Source: Solen grandis (Eukaryota; Mollusca; Bivalvia; Adapedonta; Solenidae). From it: a stretch of 64,000 nucleotides of DNA. Both the position numbers and the translations under genes were made by a program. Positions within the stretch are counted from its first letter, which is position 1, and every line of letters begins with the position of its first letter. Below are positions 13,001 to 26,858 of this stretch, piece after piece. The stretch is taken from NCBI GenBank assembly GCA_021229015.1, contig CM037782.1:43925224-43989223 (forward strand), read 5' to 3'. Under the pieces are notes generated by a model, which did not search any database, was not told the DNA's origin, and saw only the letters and a list, made by a program, of their open reading frames with translations.

Positions 13001-16000
13001 AACAATTTTGTATCCATAAATAACACATGCTTTTAAGTTATCAACTGCTATCAAGACACCGTTGTTGAAGGTGAATTATGTCATGCGACAGAATGACAAA
13101 TACAATTAATGGTACTTTATATTGCATATGCATTTTAACCATGTACATGTTTTTTCCATAAATAATAATACAATGTATTTTTTTTCAGCATTTTTATCTT
13201 ATCTTTTTTTTAAAATACGGTTTATGTTAAAAACACTTTGATAACATTAGTAATTTTGTGTCATAATCTAAAATTTTGTGCAACATCATGGATGTTCTCA
13301 TTTTGGTATTTGAATGGGATGCTAACTAATGGTTTTTCATTTAAAAAAATATTAGGGCTTACAGCTATTACACACCACTTACCATTTCAGGGTCGCAGTA
13401 CTCACAGGCCCTTCCGTTCGTCATATCTCTGGTGTGCATAACCTTCTCCATGCACCTGTCAAAGTTGCGAACCTTCTTTATACGCATGCCAGGTGTTCCC
13501 TCCTCATTCTCCTGATGACTGATATGGTATGATGTCTCACATTCTCCTGTCACACTGGGCTGGAAATCATAGAACAACAGCTCATGTTTGTAGGAATTAT
13601 ACATCCTATCCAGTTTTCCAGCAATAGGATAACTATCTATTTAAAGGACCATTTCACCAGAGAATCAATAATACCCGGTATATTCGCTGATTCAATTGAC
13701 CAATCAGTTATTGAGGAAATATCTCGAATGTGTGTTTATTTACCATTGAACAATGTGCAGAATTACACACCAGCATGTAGATTAGGTGTTCAGGAAGTGC
13801 TTGTTGATTTATGTAGGTTTACGTCTCATATTGGAGCTAAATGGTCTATTGTCATTGTGACAATGCAACACAGCCAGTCACATTATCCTGACAATGAACC
13901 CAGCCATTTCTGGAATAGCTCTTTAATACTGGGAGCAAAACAAGAATGATCTACTTGTTCCAAATATGCTTAGCTAAACTTCTGTGTATCAAAAGTATAG
14001 CTTTTACATCTGTTTGACCTCAAGTAGCCCTATCTTTGTTATTTGAATGAAACCTTAAAGATTTTCAATATTGATGTCAAATCAAACTTTTACACTTTGT
14101 ATGATCATTGACCATCAACAGGCATGAGTCTTTTGAGAACAATCGACATATAAAGGAATAAAATTTAAATTAGATAAGAAAAAATAAATACTCATTCATC
14201 ATTTGTTTAATCATTGAAAATCTTCCTTTTTTTAATAAAAGCTAGCCTTTCTAAGTAACTGTGATCTTGACTTACCTCCATCACTCTAAAGATGACAGAG
14301 TCTGGTTTGTGAACCTCCACCTCCGGGTCGAAACTATGCCTTTCATTAAAGTTCAACTCCAGGAAACTCAAGATGCCTCGTTTAACATTCACTGACCATT
14401 CAGGATCTTCCTTGTCAGTTGTCAAGCCTTCCACATGTCCCCTCACATATCTGAACAAGTGAACATATGAAATATTGGACAGTAATATACAATGATTGAA
14501 CATAAAGTGATATTGCTTATATTGATATAATATTCTCAGTGGCACTGATGGTGGGCTTCAATGGGCGCGAAAACTGGAGTACCAGGAGAAAACCTACATG
14601 GATCAATCTGTCACCAAAATACCTATTTGTTTATATCCTACAGGATCAAACTATGGTTGCATAGGTGAAAAGCATGTGCATTTACCACAATGACTTTTTT
14701 TTGACAAGTATAAAATCATGTTCAAAACATATAATCAATAAAAGGTAAATTTATAATTGGTATAAAATTATGGTACCAGATAGTGAGTTCAAAAATCACT
14801 TTATGGTATCAATATTTCTAGTTTGTGAAGAATCAGTTTATATTGATAAATAGTACTGAAAACTGAGACAGGGTAAGAATAAATAAAAAGCACTTGCGTG
14901 AAAGAAACTGGTATTTTCAACTCCTCAATCATTCTCTCAGCATCTTCCCCCATCAGCTGCTCAAACATTTCCTTGGGCAGCATCTCCCAAGTAGGATGAT
15001 GATGAGTGATATGCTCGTTGATCTTGTACAGGTTGGGGGTCATAATCTACAGAAATGTACCAATACAATTTCACCTAGTGACACAATCTTGAGTTAGGTT
15101 TTATCATATGTGCTGGTGATCTGATATTTATAAATTGTCTTGGAGTCATTTTCACAAGGATTGTTTCAGTTTCATTTAATCAAACAAGAGAGCAGAGTAT
15201 AATGCACTCCATTATGACATGACGACCAATATTACACAGTTCAACACTGTACCCCAAACCTCTACTTTGTGATTTGTTTAGATGACATATGGTGCAGTTA
15301 CATAGTTATAATATGGTCCAATACATAACTGTATTTAGACTAAGAGCTCAAATAAGCCTTAAGATGAAACTGTGCTGTATTAAAGCCTTACATTCTATTA
15401 TTATACAAAATCTAAAATAACAGGTACAAGTTAGCTCCCTGTGTTCAAAATAAATATACTTTCAAAAGATAAATCAGCTGCAAAAATCCTCAAATTAAAA
15501 GAAAAATTAAGCAGTTTCTGATAAACCTGCATTGATGATATTTAACTTTACCTGAAGTTTGAACTTCCAGTCGGGGAGCACCTGCATGGCCACATGGGCC
15601 TCCAGCCTGAGTCCAGCATATGTCGTGGCGCCCTCTGGCAGGCCAGACAAAATCTGGGACTCATACTTGTACACATACTCCTTCCCCTCCTGGTATGCTG
15701 CAAGGTAATAGTGACTCAGTCTTGTATCCATGATGCATCCTCACATCAAACTTTTCCTCAATTCATTTTTTTAAGACCTATAAATCCCTAATTAATTGAC
15801 TCAAATAAAAGAGAGCTTGCATAGCTTCTATTATTAGCATTCTCTAAAAGAATATTGTCTGTAATTCTTTAAAATTCCATATTTGTGGTGAATTAATACA
15901 GATTTAATATTTAAGCTGAAACATTTTGTGAATCACAGGCCAGGCCTGTGTCCAATGAAGTACTTAAACGTACATATTTATTGAACTTTCCTTAATGTTG

Positions 16001-17750
16001 CAATGAAAATGAATTTAAATGATATTTGAGTTGAAAAAAAAGGAACTTATGAAAGATTTCTCTATCTTTCATAGATTGATTGCAATTTATCTGAAACCTA
16101 TTCTAAAAAATGTGCCCACCAAAATACTTTAAAAAAAATAAACATGAACAAGAGCGCTGGTTGAGTTAGAGAGCAGACACTGTTAATTTGACAATTTTTC
16201 ATCAATTCTAGAGCCATAACTCTAGTGTGGCTGGTTAATGAAAGGAACCGAGATATTGTGCTCATATACATTGTGGACAAGTATGGTTAAGATTGGTTTA
16301 CGTTTGTTTCAGAGAGCGGACAGTTAATTTGACCATTTTTCATCAATTCAAGGGCCATAACTGCAGAGTGTCTGGGGCAATGTGGCTGGTTATCAAAAGA
16401 TACCAAGACAGAATGCCCATATACACTGACCAAGTATGGTTAAGACTGGTTCATGTTTGTTTGACTTAGAGAGCACAGTTAATTTGACTATTTTTCATCA
16501 ATTCAAGGGCCAAAACTTGGGAGTGTCTGGGGCAATGTGGCTAGTTATTGAAAGAAACCAAGATATTGTGCCCATATATATTGTGACAAATTATGGTTAA
16601 GATTGGTTCACGATTGAATGAGTTAGAAAGTGGACAACATCACTGGACGCCGCCCACCCACCTGTCGCAGGTGAATTCATAATACTTTCCGTCTTCAATG
16701 GGTGTATAAAAAAAAAATGAAATTGTTGAAAGTAAAGGAAAATAACTGTCATTTTAATTGATATGTTAGTAAAATTTTCTGTCATTATTTCATTGATTTT
16801 GATGAGGAAACAATATTTTCAAAATGAAGAAATATGTCTGAACTTTATTCAATTAGAACTTATATTGTTTAATATTGAGAAATATTGTTTTATATTAATT
16901 GAGAAACATAAATTACAAACTTATACTAATACTTCTTGATGGTTTTTGGATTGGACCAGTACTTTGTACCTGGGAAGGTTCTGACCTATAAACTTAAGAT
17001 CTGCAGTTATATACATTACCACTGGATCATTGCACCCCTGAATTTTCTCTTATATTTTTACTAATTAATCAATTGTTCATGACAATTTAATTATTTATTT
17101 CATTTAATTAAAACATCAATGAATTAATAAATTGATAATTTTCAATCATTCATTTAGTGAAATATATTCCTTACCTGTCTCAATATCTTTTGGAGGCGAT
17201 TGGCATACTTAAAAAAAAAAAAAGTTATGTATATCAGTCGTACATTGAATATATGATACTTGCTTTATCTGAATAAAATCATGAATACCAGTCAATATTG
17301 TAAGCATAAAACAAATTAGCCAATTCTAATATATGAGAGACTTGGACATGTATTTTGAACACAAGCCCAAATTCATTTTTACATATTTCATACCTAGAGA
17401 ATATCTCAAATTTTGTTCATCATCATTTACAACAATTTGGTTTTAAAAATCAAAAAGACTTTAGAATAGAAAAAAACAAAACAAACAAAATCACATGGTT
17501 CCATCCATCCTAGAATCATTAGAGGCAAAAGAAAAATTAATCACAACTATAAAAAGCACATACTTTGATTACCAGATAAAATAATTTTTCATATATTGGT
17601 CAAAATGTAAATCTGTAATACGGAAATACACAGTGTTAAAATCAGATTAGTAACAGGACAATTTCTTGAAAATACATAAAAACTATAAAATGAAATAATA
17701 AACTCACCAGCCACCGCAAGCGCAACCGTCAAAACTAACAGCCGAGACAT
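7087..17750 (-). CDS. Vitellogenin-like large lipid transfer protein, N-terminal 14 exons (partial)
   Basis: Large lipid transfer proteins are secreted carriers that load lipid through their N-terminal module; vitellogenin supplies yolk to oocytes. Exons (window order reversed): 17708-17750, 17175-17207, 15552-15697, 14898-15046, 14276-14450, 13383-13556, 12631-12779, 12164-12317, 11480-11646, 10858-11023, 10334-10448, 9477-9631, 8892-9083, 7087-7273. All phases agree, giving about 668 codons. Residues 1-14 (MSRLLVLTVALAVA) form a signal peptide. GKEYVYKYE at about 30-38 and GECETSY at about 187-193 are typical of the lipoprotein N-terminal domain. Later exons (for example the stretch with RTVRENTVE, VIRGLGFEELYPLIEE and REEPEELRAIAITTC) look like the helical superhelix of the same domain. 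The donor after exon 4 is GC, not GT. The gene is cut by the gap, so the downstream yolk and von Willebrand parts are absent. It could be an apolipophorin-type relative instead of vitellogenin. Confidence 0.85.
8085..8560 (-). repeat. Tandem repeat of about 140 bp inside an intron
   Basis: Three imperfect units each carry gctacagagactaag (or a variant), then a cataactcttgcaaaaatca core, at about 8110, 8265 and 8405. The last two are nearly identical over about 70 bp. Units end in a gatatggtcagaaac phrase, repeated near 8350 and 8525. The array lies in the intron between exons 13 and 14 of the vitellogenin-like gene. Strand of the repeat is arbitrary. Confidence 0.8.
16150..16650. repeat. Satellite-like tandem array, about 155-160 bp units x3
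   Basis: Three units share, in order, gttaatttgac, tttttcatcaattc, a ggccataac core, an ggcaatgtggct phrase, and aagtatggttaagattggtt near the end. Units start around 16160, 16310 and 16470. The array lies in the intron between exons 2 and 3 of the vitellogenin-like gene. The size is similar to the 160-bp satellites known in bivalves, but identity with any named family was not tested. Confidence 0.85.
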
Positions 17751-20700
17751 GTCTGATTACTTCCAGAACCACATAATTATGGTTGTCCTAACCTCCTGTA
17801 ATACTTATATACCCAACCTTGCCTTGTTCTCCACTTTGTTTTGGTTAGTGTTTAGTGCACAGTAAGCAAGTTAAAATATTAAAGGTTGACAAGGATGGAA
17901 AACTGGTGAGAACCTAGGATAGAGTACCATTACATATGGTAGATGTATACCTAACTGTATACATAAACATATATAACCCCATATTATGGGGTCTAAAATG
18001 GATCAGGCTGTATAAAGTTAGTCAAAATTAAAGCAGCTTAAAAGCCCTGAATTTTAATGGGGAACATATTTTGAAATAGTTCAAGAAACAATAGTCAATT
18101 AAAAAAATCCTTTCATTTGGCGATAAACAATACAAAAAAGTTATATAATAAAATATTATTGCATTATATCATTGCCCAGGCCTGGATTTCACATTACATT
18201 TCAAACTAAAATTAAATGCTTTATTTTCAATATAGAAAATATGCATGCATATCATTTTAACATGTTCTGACAGAAAAAAATCTTCATATTATTTGTAATT
18301 AAAGAAGTTTATTCAGAATTTGAGATTTCAGAAATCTCTGTTTGACAGGTTTCCTGAAATATAGGTCAGTGTAACTGGGTGACTGATGGTTAATGACTTG
18401 GAAAAAATATTTTCTAATGCTACCTTTCGATACGTCTGAATATCTAAAAATCTGTATCAGATATCAAATGTTTACCACATCTGGACTGTTGATTCTCACT
18501 GCTAGCGAACTAATATATTTGGTTCTTGCTTAAATTACCATTTACCACATGTGTAATGTATGTTACCCTCCACATTGAGAGTCGCAAAACTGAACAATGC
18601 ATTTCACAGGTTTAAAACCAATATTTTAATCTCAAAATTGCTTGACAATAGTGAATTCATAAAATATCAAAAATAAAATCACTATTACTGTCACCTTATC
18701 TGGTAATGAGTCAATGTAAATTGAGAAACATTTAAATGTGACCGCAAACAAGGCCCAAAAGCTGTGACTTTTATGTGTATTCCTTGCCATTAAAACATGG
18801 CAAAAATGGCAAATTTTGGGACAATGGTTTTCAAACTAATAAAGACTAAAGGTAACATTAGAAGCTCCGTTGATTGTGATGGTATGGTTGATGTGGTTTA
18901 ATTAACAGTATATTACAATGTCTATAGTCACTCAAGGTATATTGTATGGTTAGTTATCCAAACTTTATGTACCTTAATGAATCAGTATTGGAGACAGAGC
19001 ATTTTTTAAAGTAATAGACAATTTTAATTCTCAAATCAAAGGTTATATATTCTTTAAACAAGAGGGCTGTAATGGCCCTATATCACTCACCTGAGCATCA
19101 CTCATTTTCATAAAGATGCAATGATGTTAATTCATATTTTTCAAGATTACTTCAGTGCAGACGCAAGAGTGTAAATTAAGTAAAAATATTGGCTTCCAGG
19201 TCAATATAAGCAATAAACAAACTTGGCCATAAACATTGTCACTAAGTTTGAAGAAGATTTTTTAGGAAATGAAGTTTTTTTATGCATGAAAAAAAATATT
19301 TGTGGACAACAGATCTTAATAGCTCACCTTGTGGTCTTGGCTATCAGGTAAACTACAGAGGTGTGGTGGGTCTCGAACCAGGGACCTTCAGGTTACTGAT
19401 CTGGCACTATACTGACTGCACCCCAAAGACCAGTCATAAAACATGGAGCTGCTATCTTAATGTTACATATTCAATTATACATTCCCTAATCAGGTCTTAC
19501 AAATGAGTAAAAAAACGCATAAAAAAATAAATAAAAAAAAATAAAAAGTTAAAACTGGTAGAGAGGAAAGGACACCATAAAAATTGATTTATTGGACTAA
19601 GATTGAAGTTGGAAAAAAATATGATAACTTTAAAAACAAAGACACACTGAAAACTGCGTAAATTATACTTATTTATTCTCGAATAATCCATTTATCATAT
19701 TCTGTCAATTAAAAGATAGAAAGATGACATCAGTTATATTCAGTGAATTAGAATACAAAGACATTTTTTGTAAAAGTTTCTTTTTTTGTTTAAAAGATAA
19801 CTTTACAGTAAGAGTCATAAAATTCAGTATATCATCATTCATTTATGGTATATGCTACAAAAGGTGTGGGGGATGGTCTTTCAACCCCAAATTCTATGAC
19901 AGGAAAACTAAATGGGTTACTGCAACTGAAAAAAAATAATGTTAGTATTAAGGCAGCAAGATACAGATGGAGTGGTATTTATAACTGTAAACAGTTCAGT
20001 TCAATGCTTCACCTAGGACAATGACATTAGTACTTGAATAGCAGCAGCATTGGCAGTCACCTTTCATTGGAATGAAACTAAACTAAGCTGCATTCCACCA
20101 TGTCATACAAGCTATATACATATAGCTGAAAAAAGTGTTTGGCTTACTTTCACATAAAAACTGAACAATGGAAAATTACTAGATTCAGCCCTAAATGAAT
20201 GAGTTAGTTACTCTTAAATATAAAAAAAAATAATCAAAATCAGTCTCATTTAAAAATAAATTACATATTATTACATATAACAATTAAATTCACTCTTTAT
20301 CAGTATATTGGCAAAACTTTCCCTTTTCAAGAAAAAAAAAGAATTTTTGAGCTACTACATAATAAATGCCTGTACAGTCTCCATATTGTTCTTGTTATGA
20401 ACGTCACTTCATACAAAAATATCAAAATTATTTTTTGTGTATTGGTTTTAATATTCATGTTTTTCCTTAAAAAGGGCAAGTTTTGGTGAAATATTGGAAA
20501 AGTGAATTAAATTGTTTATAATTTTTTCAGGACAGGGATTATTAAATTAAATATGTTTGTATAGACAAAAGTACTTTAACCAGAACTGATTTAAATTTTA
20601 AAGTATCACAAAAACTAATCAGAGTATTGTATCACTCCTTTATGACAACTGAAAGAAATACGGAGCATACCGAAATCAGTCATTAAGTACAACTAAATTA

Positions 20701-21748
20701 GATTTCATGGACAATGGAGAATGGTCAAAGTGACATCTGCAAGTGTAACTATACATGGACAAGAGTGGTGTGATGTGTGACCCAGTACCAAATGTCAAGT
20801 CCTAACATTCTGTGGGAATAGAACTTTATTTGAATTTGTTGTGGCAAGAAAACTTAAACAACTACTGGATTGCATCCAAGTTTGTTTAACTGTTTAAAAG
20901 CAGGTTATCATTGTACTTCAGGTCAGATATATTATGGAAGGTAATGGGAACTGAAATATAAAAGCTTCACAAGTGTTTGAAAGTTGTGTAATTGTTTATT
21001 CTATGACTCCCACACAATATTGATAAACTGTGATTCTTTAGTAATATAGATACATTTATTTATTAAAAACTTTTCATTATCTTATCTATTTAGCTCCCAA
21101 TTTAAAATGTTGTCTGGAAGCTTTCAGGATGTCTCAGTGGGTATCCAATGAGCACTCTATTGTAAATGTTTCTTCTGTTATTATTTTATAAGTTCATCAA
21201 TGCAAAATGCATTTCTGTAGGATTAACTGTTTAAATCATTTTGAATATTGATGTCATGTTGACTATGTACTCATATCATCAATAAGTTTGTTGTCTGATA
21301 GTTAACTATTTGTCAAAATAAGGTGACCAGACACTTCTGCCAGTTTTTTTTATAAAAAAAAAAAAAAAAAAAAAAAAAAGATAAAATTCTTGAATTGTAA
21401 TGCATTATTGATTAAAAGCATTTTTGACAAGTTTTGATGGTCATAAATCTCTCATTTTAATGCTTTTGTGAAAATCTGGCTATTAAAATAAAAACAAGAA
21501 TGTACACTGGAACGCCTGTCACCTGCTGAAGCGCGACAGAAAAAGTGTAATGGGCAGACAGATGGACGGACAGACTGACCATGGAAAAGTGACTGAAAAC
21601 AACAACAAAAGAATGCTATCCCTTCAACCTTATATTTCCTTTTTATTCCAAAACCTCCATCAAACAAAACCTTAACAAAACATTTCTAATTAAGCTTGAA
21701 TAAATATTTACAGCCCGGTAGTTTTCTATGACACTTTCATAGTTTCCT
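17751..21748. other. Intergenic AT-rich spacer
   Basis: About 4 kb between the vitellogenin-like start codon and the 3' end of the SYCE2-like gene. It should contain the vitellogenin-like promoter, but no TATA box or known regulatory site could be assigned. It carries one inverted copy of the dispersed ggccct/ctcacctgag terminal motif (19060-19095) and a long A tract at about 21353-21379. No further gene seen. Confidence 0.5.
19060..19095 (-). repeat. Terminal motif of a dispersed repeat (minus orientation)
   Basis: Reads agagggctgtaatggccct then tatcactcacctgag, which is the reverse complement of the ctcaggtgagtgat...agggccat..atggccctctt motif found at 46230, 54150, 56230, 62080 and 62150. 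Upstream parts of this copy are not evident. Confidence 0.7.
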
Positions 21749-24700
21749 TCATTCTACAGTTTGCATATCTTGGTACAGTTTTCTAAGTGATTCCTTGAAG
21801 TTGTTCAGATCTGCCTCAGTAGACTCGATGTGTTGGAGACATGTGAACAGTTCCTGCAGTTTCTCATCCACCTTTACACTCTGGGCACTATACAGTTCAT
21901 ACAAGCTCTCCTCCAACTGGCTGACTAGCTGCTGAGACTGAAAATACACAATCAGTGATTGGAATTAGAACATCCCATGGTCCTGGTACCCATAAAATGC
22001 TTGCAGGGCCCATTCCTTTTCACAAAATACAAACCCTGCAGCCAATCAATTTCAAGAAGTAAATGTGATAATGATGCAGCTAATTTTAATCCTCTTTCGT
22101 AACAGGCAATCCAATAGCTTCACTAGGATAACTGACAGTCAATGGCTGACCTGGTTTACACATAAGAACATGTGGTTTTGTTTTTGATACTATTTGTGAG
22201 CAGTTGTCACCTAGTCATGAACTGAAAGGTGACTGTTTAAACACTGTAAAGTACATAATAAGTTTATATGGTTTTATTTTCAGATATCTGTCCACTTGAA
22301 TCAGGACATTAAGGCAGTTTTTCTGTTACAGAATGGAAAAAGGCCCTGCATCTTATAAATGTAAATGTTGTTGCTGTTTTGTTTTTAAGTCATAATATTT
22401 GGGAGAACAAAATGCTTTTTTCCCCAACAAGCTTAACAATTGTATGTGCTGTTGTTTTTAATGTTAATATATAAATTTCAAGTATTCAATAATAGTTTAC
22501 CAAAGATTCAAGAGCATTTCTGAATCCTTCAATCAGCTGGGTGTCATTTTTCCTCTTCATGTTGACTGTATCAACTAGATGCTGAGCCGCATCTGTTATA
22601 TATTTAGCTGAAGGTTTTTCTGGTAGTGGTTGCTTCAGCACAGCCTGAAAGTTTGTAAGGCTTGTAATAGCATCTTCAGGGGATGATTTGTTGCCTCCAT
22701 CTGTCTCATTACTGTAAATGATAATAACAATAATGTCAATTACCATAAACATATAAAAAATTAAGAAATATAAATTATATACCGTAGATGACAGTGACTT
22801 GGATATAAGGAGGCCCTGTGTCAAAGGCACAGAAAATGTAACATTCAATTTTATATCACTTAAAAATAGATAAGTCACATTGGTTTTTGTGGAAATGTGA
22901 AAACCATGCCATATGTCTAATTGAAAAGAAATTTCCAGTCACTATCTATTGTGACAATACTTTCTGATAATGGACTGTACATGTATTTTCAAAATAGATG
23001 ACATTGCAAGGGCTGACACTTTTAGCAAACTATTAAAATTTCAAAATGTCTGAATTTCTTTTCTAAAATAAGGTATCAGATTATCTGATCACTATATTGA
23101 GATACCATGTGATAATTGACTGGTCTTGTTTACGCTTAAAAACACATGGGTTTGTTTGTTACACTGTTATTAGCCATGGACAGTGGATAAATGTGGGCCT
23201 GAAAAAGGCTGGAAAGCTCTCTTTCAAATAAGGCATCAAGCCCAAATTCAAGTTGTAGAATTTGTTTCATAATCTCTTGAAATTGATCAGTTCTTTAAAC
23301 AGTAAATCAAACAGTAATGTTCTAGTGGTGTAAATTATTTCCAGCTGTAAATGTCAGCAGGGGAGTAAAATAAAGTCTAAATCTGACACTTAAGAATAAA
23401 AACATTATACATTGTATGAATTAAATCATTACATCAAATGTCAGGATTTTTTTTTCCAATAGATACACATGTACAGTTTTTATGCCCCCAAGATCTGTGA
23501 TTGGGGGGGGGGGGGGCATATTGTTTTTGCCCTGTCTGTTTGTTTGTCACAATGTTTGTTGGTTTGTCAGTAACTTTAACATTGGCCATGATTTGTAAAC
23601 AATACAAGGTATTGACTTGAAACTTCATGTATGAATAAAGTGTGAATAAGAAAGGTGCAGAGACCATGAACCATAACTCTGGCAGGTCTATTTTTTAATT
23701 ATCTCCCTTTTTTGTTTTGTTTTATTATCAAGAGCTCAACTTGTGAACTATAAAAGGTACTGACTTGAAACCTTAATAATAAACAGATGGTTAAAGTGGA
23801 ACGTGTAGTGATCAAGAACCATAACTCTACCTAGACCAATTTCTGAATTATCTCCCTTTACTTAATTTTATAGTGAATTTCTGTCAGAGAATAACTTGTT
23901 TACTATATATTTGAAAGCCATACAAGGTCTTGACCTGGAGGGGGGGGGACCTTTAGACCTTGATATCAAGGTCATTTTGAAGGTCAAGGTAATCTAGCGG
24001 GTAGAGCACATCAAGATTGATACACCTGTGAAGTTTGGAGGCTGTAGGTGGAAGGGTAAAAGTTTTGAGACAAACATTTTGTGAATAAACTCTTGCTGAA
24101 ACGTTTTATTTTGGATGTCTTTAAAGTGACAAAGAGTTAGAGAAATATTACTATCCATTGACCAGATATGAAATATGACAGGATGGGTATTCCTTAATAG
24201 AAATGACTGAGAGTTTAATTCAATTCAATGATCAATTACAGTTTTACCCTTAATTAATACATTTTATCTTAAATACAGTGGAGCTCACTTATAACAAACA
24301 CAGTTATAATGAAAAAAGGGTTATAACGAAAGAAAATAAATTCCCCAACCTCCACCTTTCTTTATTTATATGTCCGGTCATGCGGTTTGAACGAATTTGG
24401 ATTCAGCAAATAAAAAAGTTATAACTTAATGTTTTCCGAAGTCCTGTGATACATATTTTTTTGCAAATCGGCTCGGGTTAGCCAATTTATTTATGACAGT
24501 ATAACAAACAGATGACAGGTAATTGCCTTCGATAGTTAATTATTAGTTAAGTGATGGCTTGATTTGTTATCACATATTTACCTGTGAAAAATTTTAAAAC
24601 TTGCTAAAAAAAAAAAAAATAATAATAACTTTTTTTTTTTTAGCATTTTGTATAAAACACACCAGTTTATTTGCAAAAGTCAAATTCATCTAAAAACAAA

Positions 24701-24871
24701 CAAATTTAGTCAAAACTGTTTGAATAATCATACTTGATCTGAACCTGCTTAAATAAGGACATGAAAGTCAAATCACAAAGGACTCTTAAAATAAATGGTA
24801 ATAAATTACCTTTGCTTTAAATCTTGTTCGAAAAGGTTACCATTTCCTTCTCTGGGAATATCGTCATCCAT
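21749..24871 (-). CDS. SYCE2: Synaptonemal complex central element protein 2
   Basis: Exons 24810-24871, 22501-22711 and 21749-21937 join in phase to give 153 codons ending in TGA. SYCE2 works with TEX12 in the central element of the synaptonemal complex, holding homologues together in meiotic prophase. The match to vertebrate SYCE2 as remembered is residue by residue over the helical core: the exon 2 end (DAAQHLVDTVNMKRKNDTQL then FRNALESL) and the exon 3 start (LEESLYELYSAQ, VDEKLQELF). The N-terminus (MDDDIPREGNGN) is short and acidic. Human SYCE2 is about 218 residues, so this version lacks the long tails. Exon 1 has an acceptor just before its ATG, so there is at least one upstream exon (a candidate is at 28748-28798). 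Confidence 0.8.
23475..24065. repeat. Repeat element with 5' G-run hairpin and about 170-bp units
   Basis: Begins with tatgcccccaagatctgtga and a long G run ending in gcata, an inverted pair (tatgccccc / gggggcata) at 23480-23520. Tandem-like units follow, sharing gaaccataactct and ttatctccctttt phrases at about 23668-23708 and 23817-23858, with ttgaaac before them. Sits in intron 1 of the SYCE2-like gene. The 3' end is not clear. Confidence 0.6.
24275..24440. repeat. gttataac-rich repeat remnant
   Basis: Contains acttataacaaacac, gttataatgaaa, gttataacgaaag and gttataactta, a clustered set of attataac/gttataac words typical of transposon-end repeats in invertebrates. Ends not defined. Confidence 0.4.
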
Positions 24872-25577
24872 TGCCTGCAAAAATGAAATTCAATAATACA
24901 TTAAAATTGTAGTTTCAAGTGTCTGTACAGCCCTAAGAGGGGTTGAAAGTGAAGATGAATGGATGGTTATAAATTAAGTACCAGAAAAAGTGCTAAAACT
25001 ATTGGAATCTATAAAGAGATACAGATGTGGATTTGTTTCAAAACATATTAACTACATGAATTTGTTTATTAAAATTTTGTTCTTAAAATATGTTTATGAT
25101 TACAAAAATACATATATATTATGTATTTACAAATCTAATTTTGGTTGTATAATCATTTATTTCATATTTTGGTCATATGAAATAACCGGTAAGAGAAACA
25201 AAGTTGTGAGGTATGCAGGTATGCACAGGCAAAAAAAAAAAAAAAAAAGTTCTGTTTCTGGTCTCCAAAGCAACCCACTTTTTTACGGACGGCCCTACCT
25301 TTATGCTTTTAAAAAAATAATCCCCCCCCTTTTTTTTTTTACTTTTCATTTCATGTGAAAAAAATAAATAAATAAAATCTCGACCTACCGACCCTCTTTT
25401 TTATTTGCTGGAGATCAGAAACAATTTTTTTTTTTTGCCAAACATGCAGGTGTGTGTGTGTGTCTGGGGGGGCTTTTCAGGATGTCCCTGTGTTGAAAAA
25501 ATGACATTTTCCAGAAATAAGGTTCACCTCAATGGTTCAATAACTTCTTGGTTGACCCATTACCACATGAAAATCTA

Positions 25578-25579
<2 letters not shown>

Positions 25580-25619
<40 letters not shown>

Positions 25620-25620
25620 A
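25580..25620. repeat. (AT)n(AC)n microsatellite
   Basis: About 30 bp of alternating at followed by acacacac. A short gtgtgtgt run lies nearby at 25451. Confidence 0.95.
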
Positions 25621-26726
25621 ATTTACGACACAATTATAATGTATTAATTGGTCAAGCTGCATTAGCAGTCTTGCACTAGCACTTTGTTATATGTTCAACC
25701 TTCATGTAGCAGTCACAGACATTAATCAAAGTGCATTAATGCATATAGCAGGTGACACAAAAAAATGTTATCTGTGTTAGACCATAATCCACTATGAACA
25801 TCCTGTATGCCCTGATTATACATTCTACTAATCTTGCAAGTCACAAAACTTATTTCCAACATGCTTAACTTTACTAGGGTGAGAGTAGTATCCATAGATG
25901 AGAATTATCAGTGATTTGCTTGTTTATAATATCGTCAAATATTACACTGTGTTGGAAAAAGTTCCACTTACTCAAAGATCATCATAAAATCAGTATGGAA
26001 ACCAAACATTTTTTTTTAACAGTTTTATATTCGGCAATTTCATAAACAAATTACAGATACTACCCTCCACGGATACTGATCACACCCCAGTATAGTTAAA
26101 GTTGATCCTTTAGCTCTAGAATAATGGATCAACTAATTTTAATGATATCACTTTACTAGCTTACTTTACTAGTGTTTGCTTTAACCCGAATCAGTCAAAC
26201 ACTTTCAGTTTTACAACAGCATACAATACCATAATTGAGTATACAACAATTAAGTATCTGAATGTCACAGACATTAATCAATGTGCCAATGTCACATTTG
26301 TTTTGTTTATATAAGTTTACAGTAAATTCAATAAACAAGGCTAAAATTTTCAAGCGATGCCAATAAACCCAATGTAATAAACCTGCTTTGCCTTGCACAA
26401 ACAATGTCCTAACAAGAATTTAATAGATGTAGATCCCAATACTGGGTTTTATACAACAGAAAATCTAAACACATTTTTTTCAAGGTTAAGCCTTGTAATT
26501 CACTTTTAAAATGTCAAACCATAGAAATCTTAAAGGCAAATTGACATGTTATGACATTTGATAGAAATTCTTTTATTACCTCCCCTTTATAATTTTGTTT
26601 CATGAGTTATCTCCCCTGAAAACAACAACAACAACAAAAGTGATTTTCTCCATTTTCCTACGGTAAAGTTTAGATGTGTTCATGAAATTTGAATCAGTAT
26701 CAGTTTTTCATATTCACAGAAATTGT

Positions 26727-26858
26727 GGAGCCGCCTTGGCCGAGAGGTTACAGTCTTTGAGTACAAATCTCTTAGCCCCTCACCGCTTTGAGTTCGAGTC
26801 GCTATATGATTGAAATACTATCGCAGCGACGGTAAACCCCAATACAACAACTACAACA
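26727..26858 (+). mobile_element. Short SINE copy with internal deletion and 11-bp TSD
   Basis: Shares the tRNA-like head of the 3911 copy (tggccgagagg near 26737; ttcgagtc near 26789) and the same 3' tail (gattgaaatactatcgcagc and on), but the roughly 115-120-bp central body is missing: the B box runs directly into the tail at about 26797. The flanks acagaaattgt at 26716-26726 and 26859-26869 form a perfect 11-bp target-site duplication. Either this short form was inserted as such or it lost its middle afterwards. Confidence 0.85.

Noticed and set aside
13584..13949. 121-codon plus-strand ORF inside a vitellogenin-like intron
   Set aside because: It overlaps the edge of a minus-strand exon region only by position, has no recognised motif and no splice or promoter support; more likely an intronic chance frame or old repeat.
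19330..19440. tRNA-like sequence on the minus strand with a B box (ggttcgagacc)
   Set aside because: A box and cloverleaf arms could not be matched, so neither a tRNA gene nor a SINE is supported.
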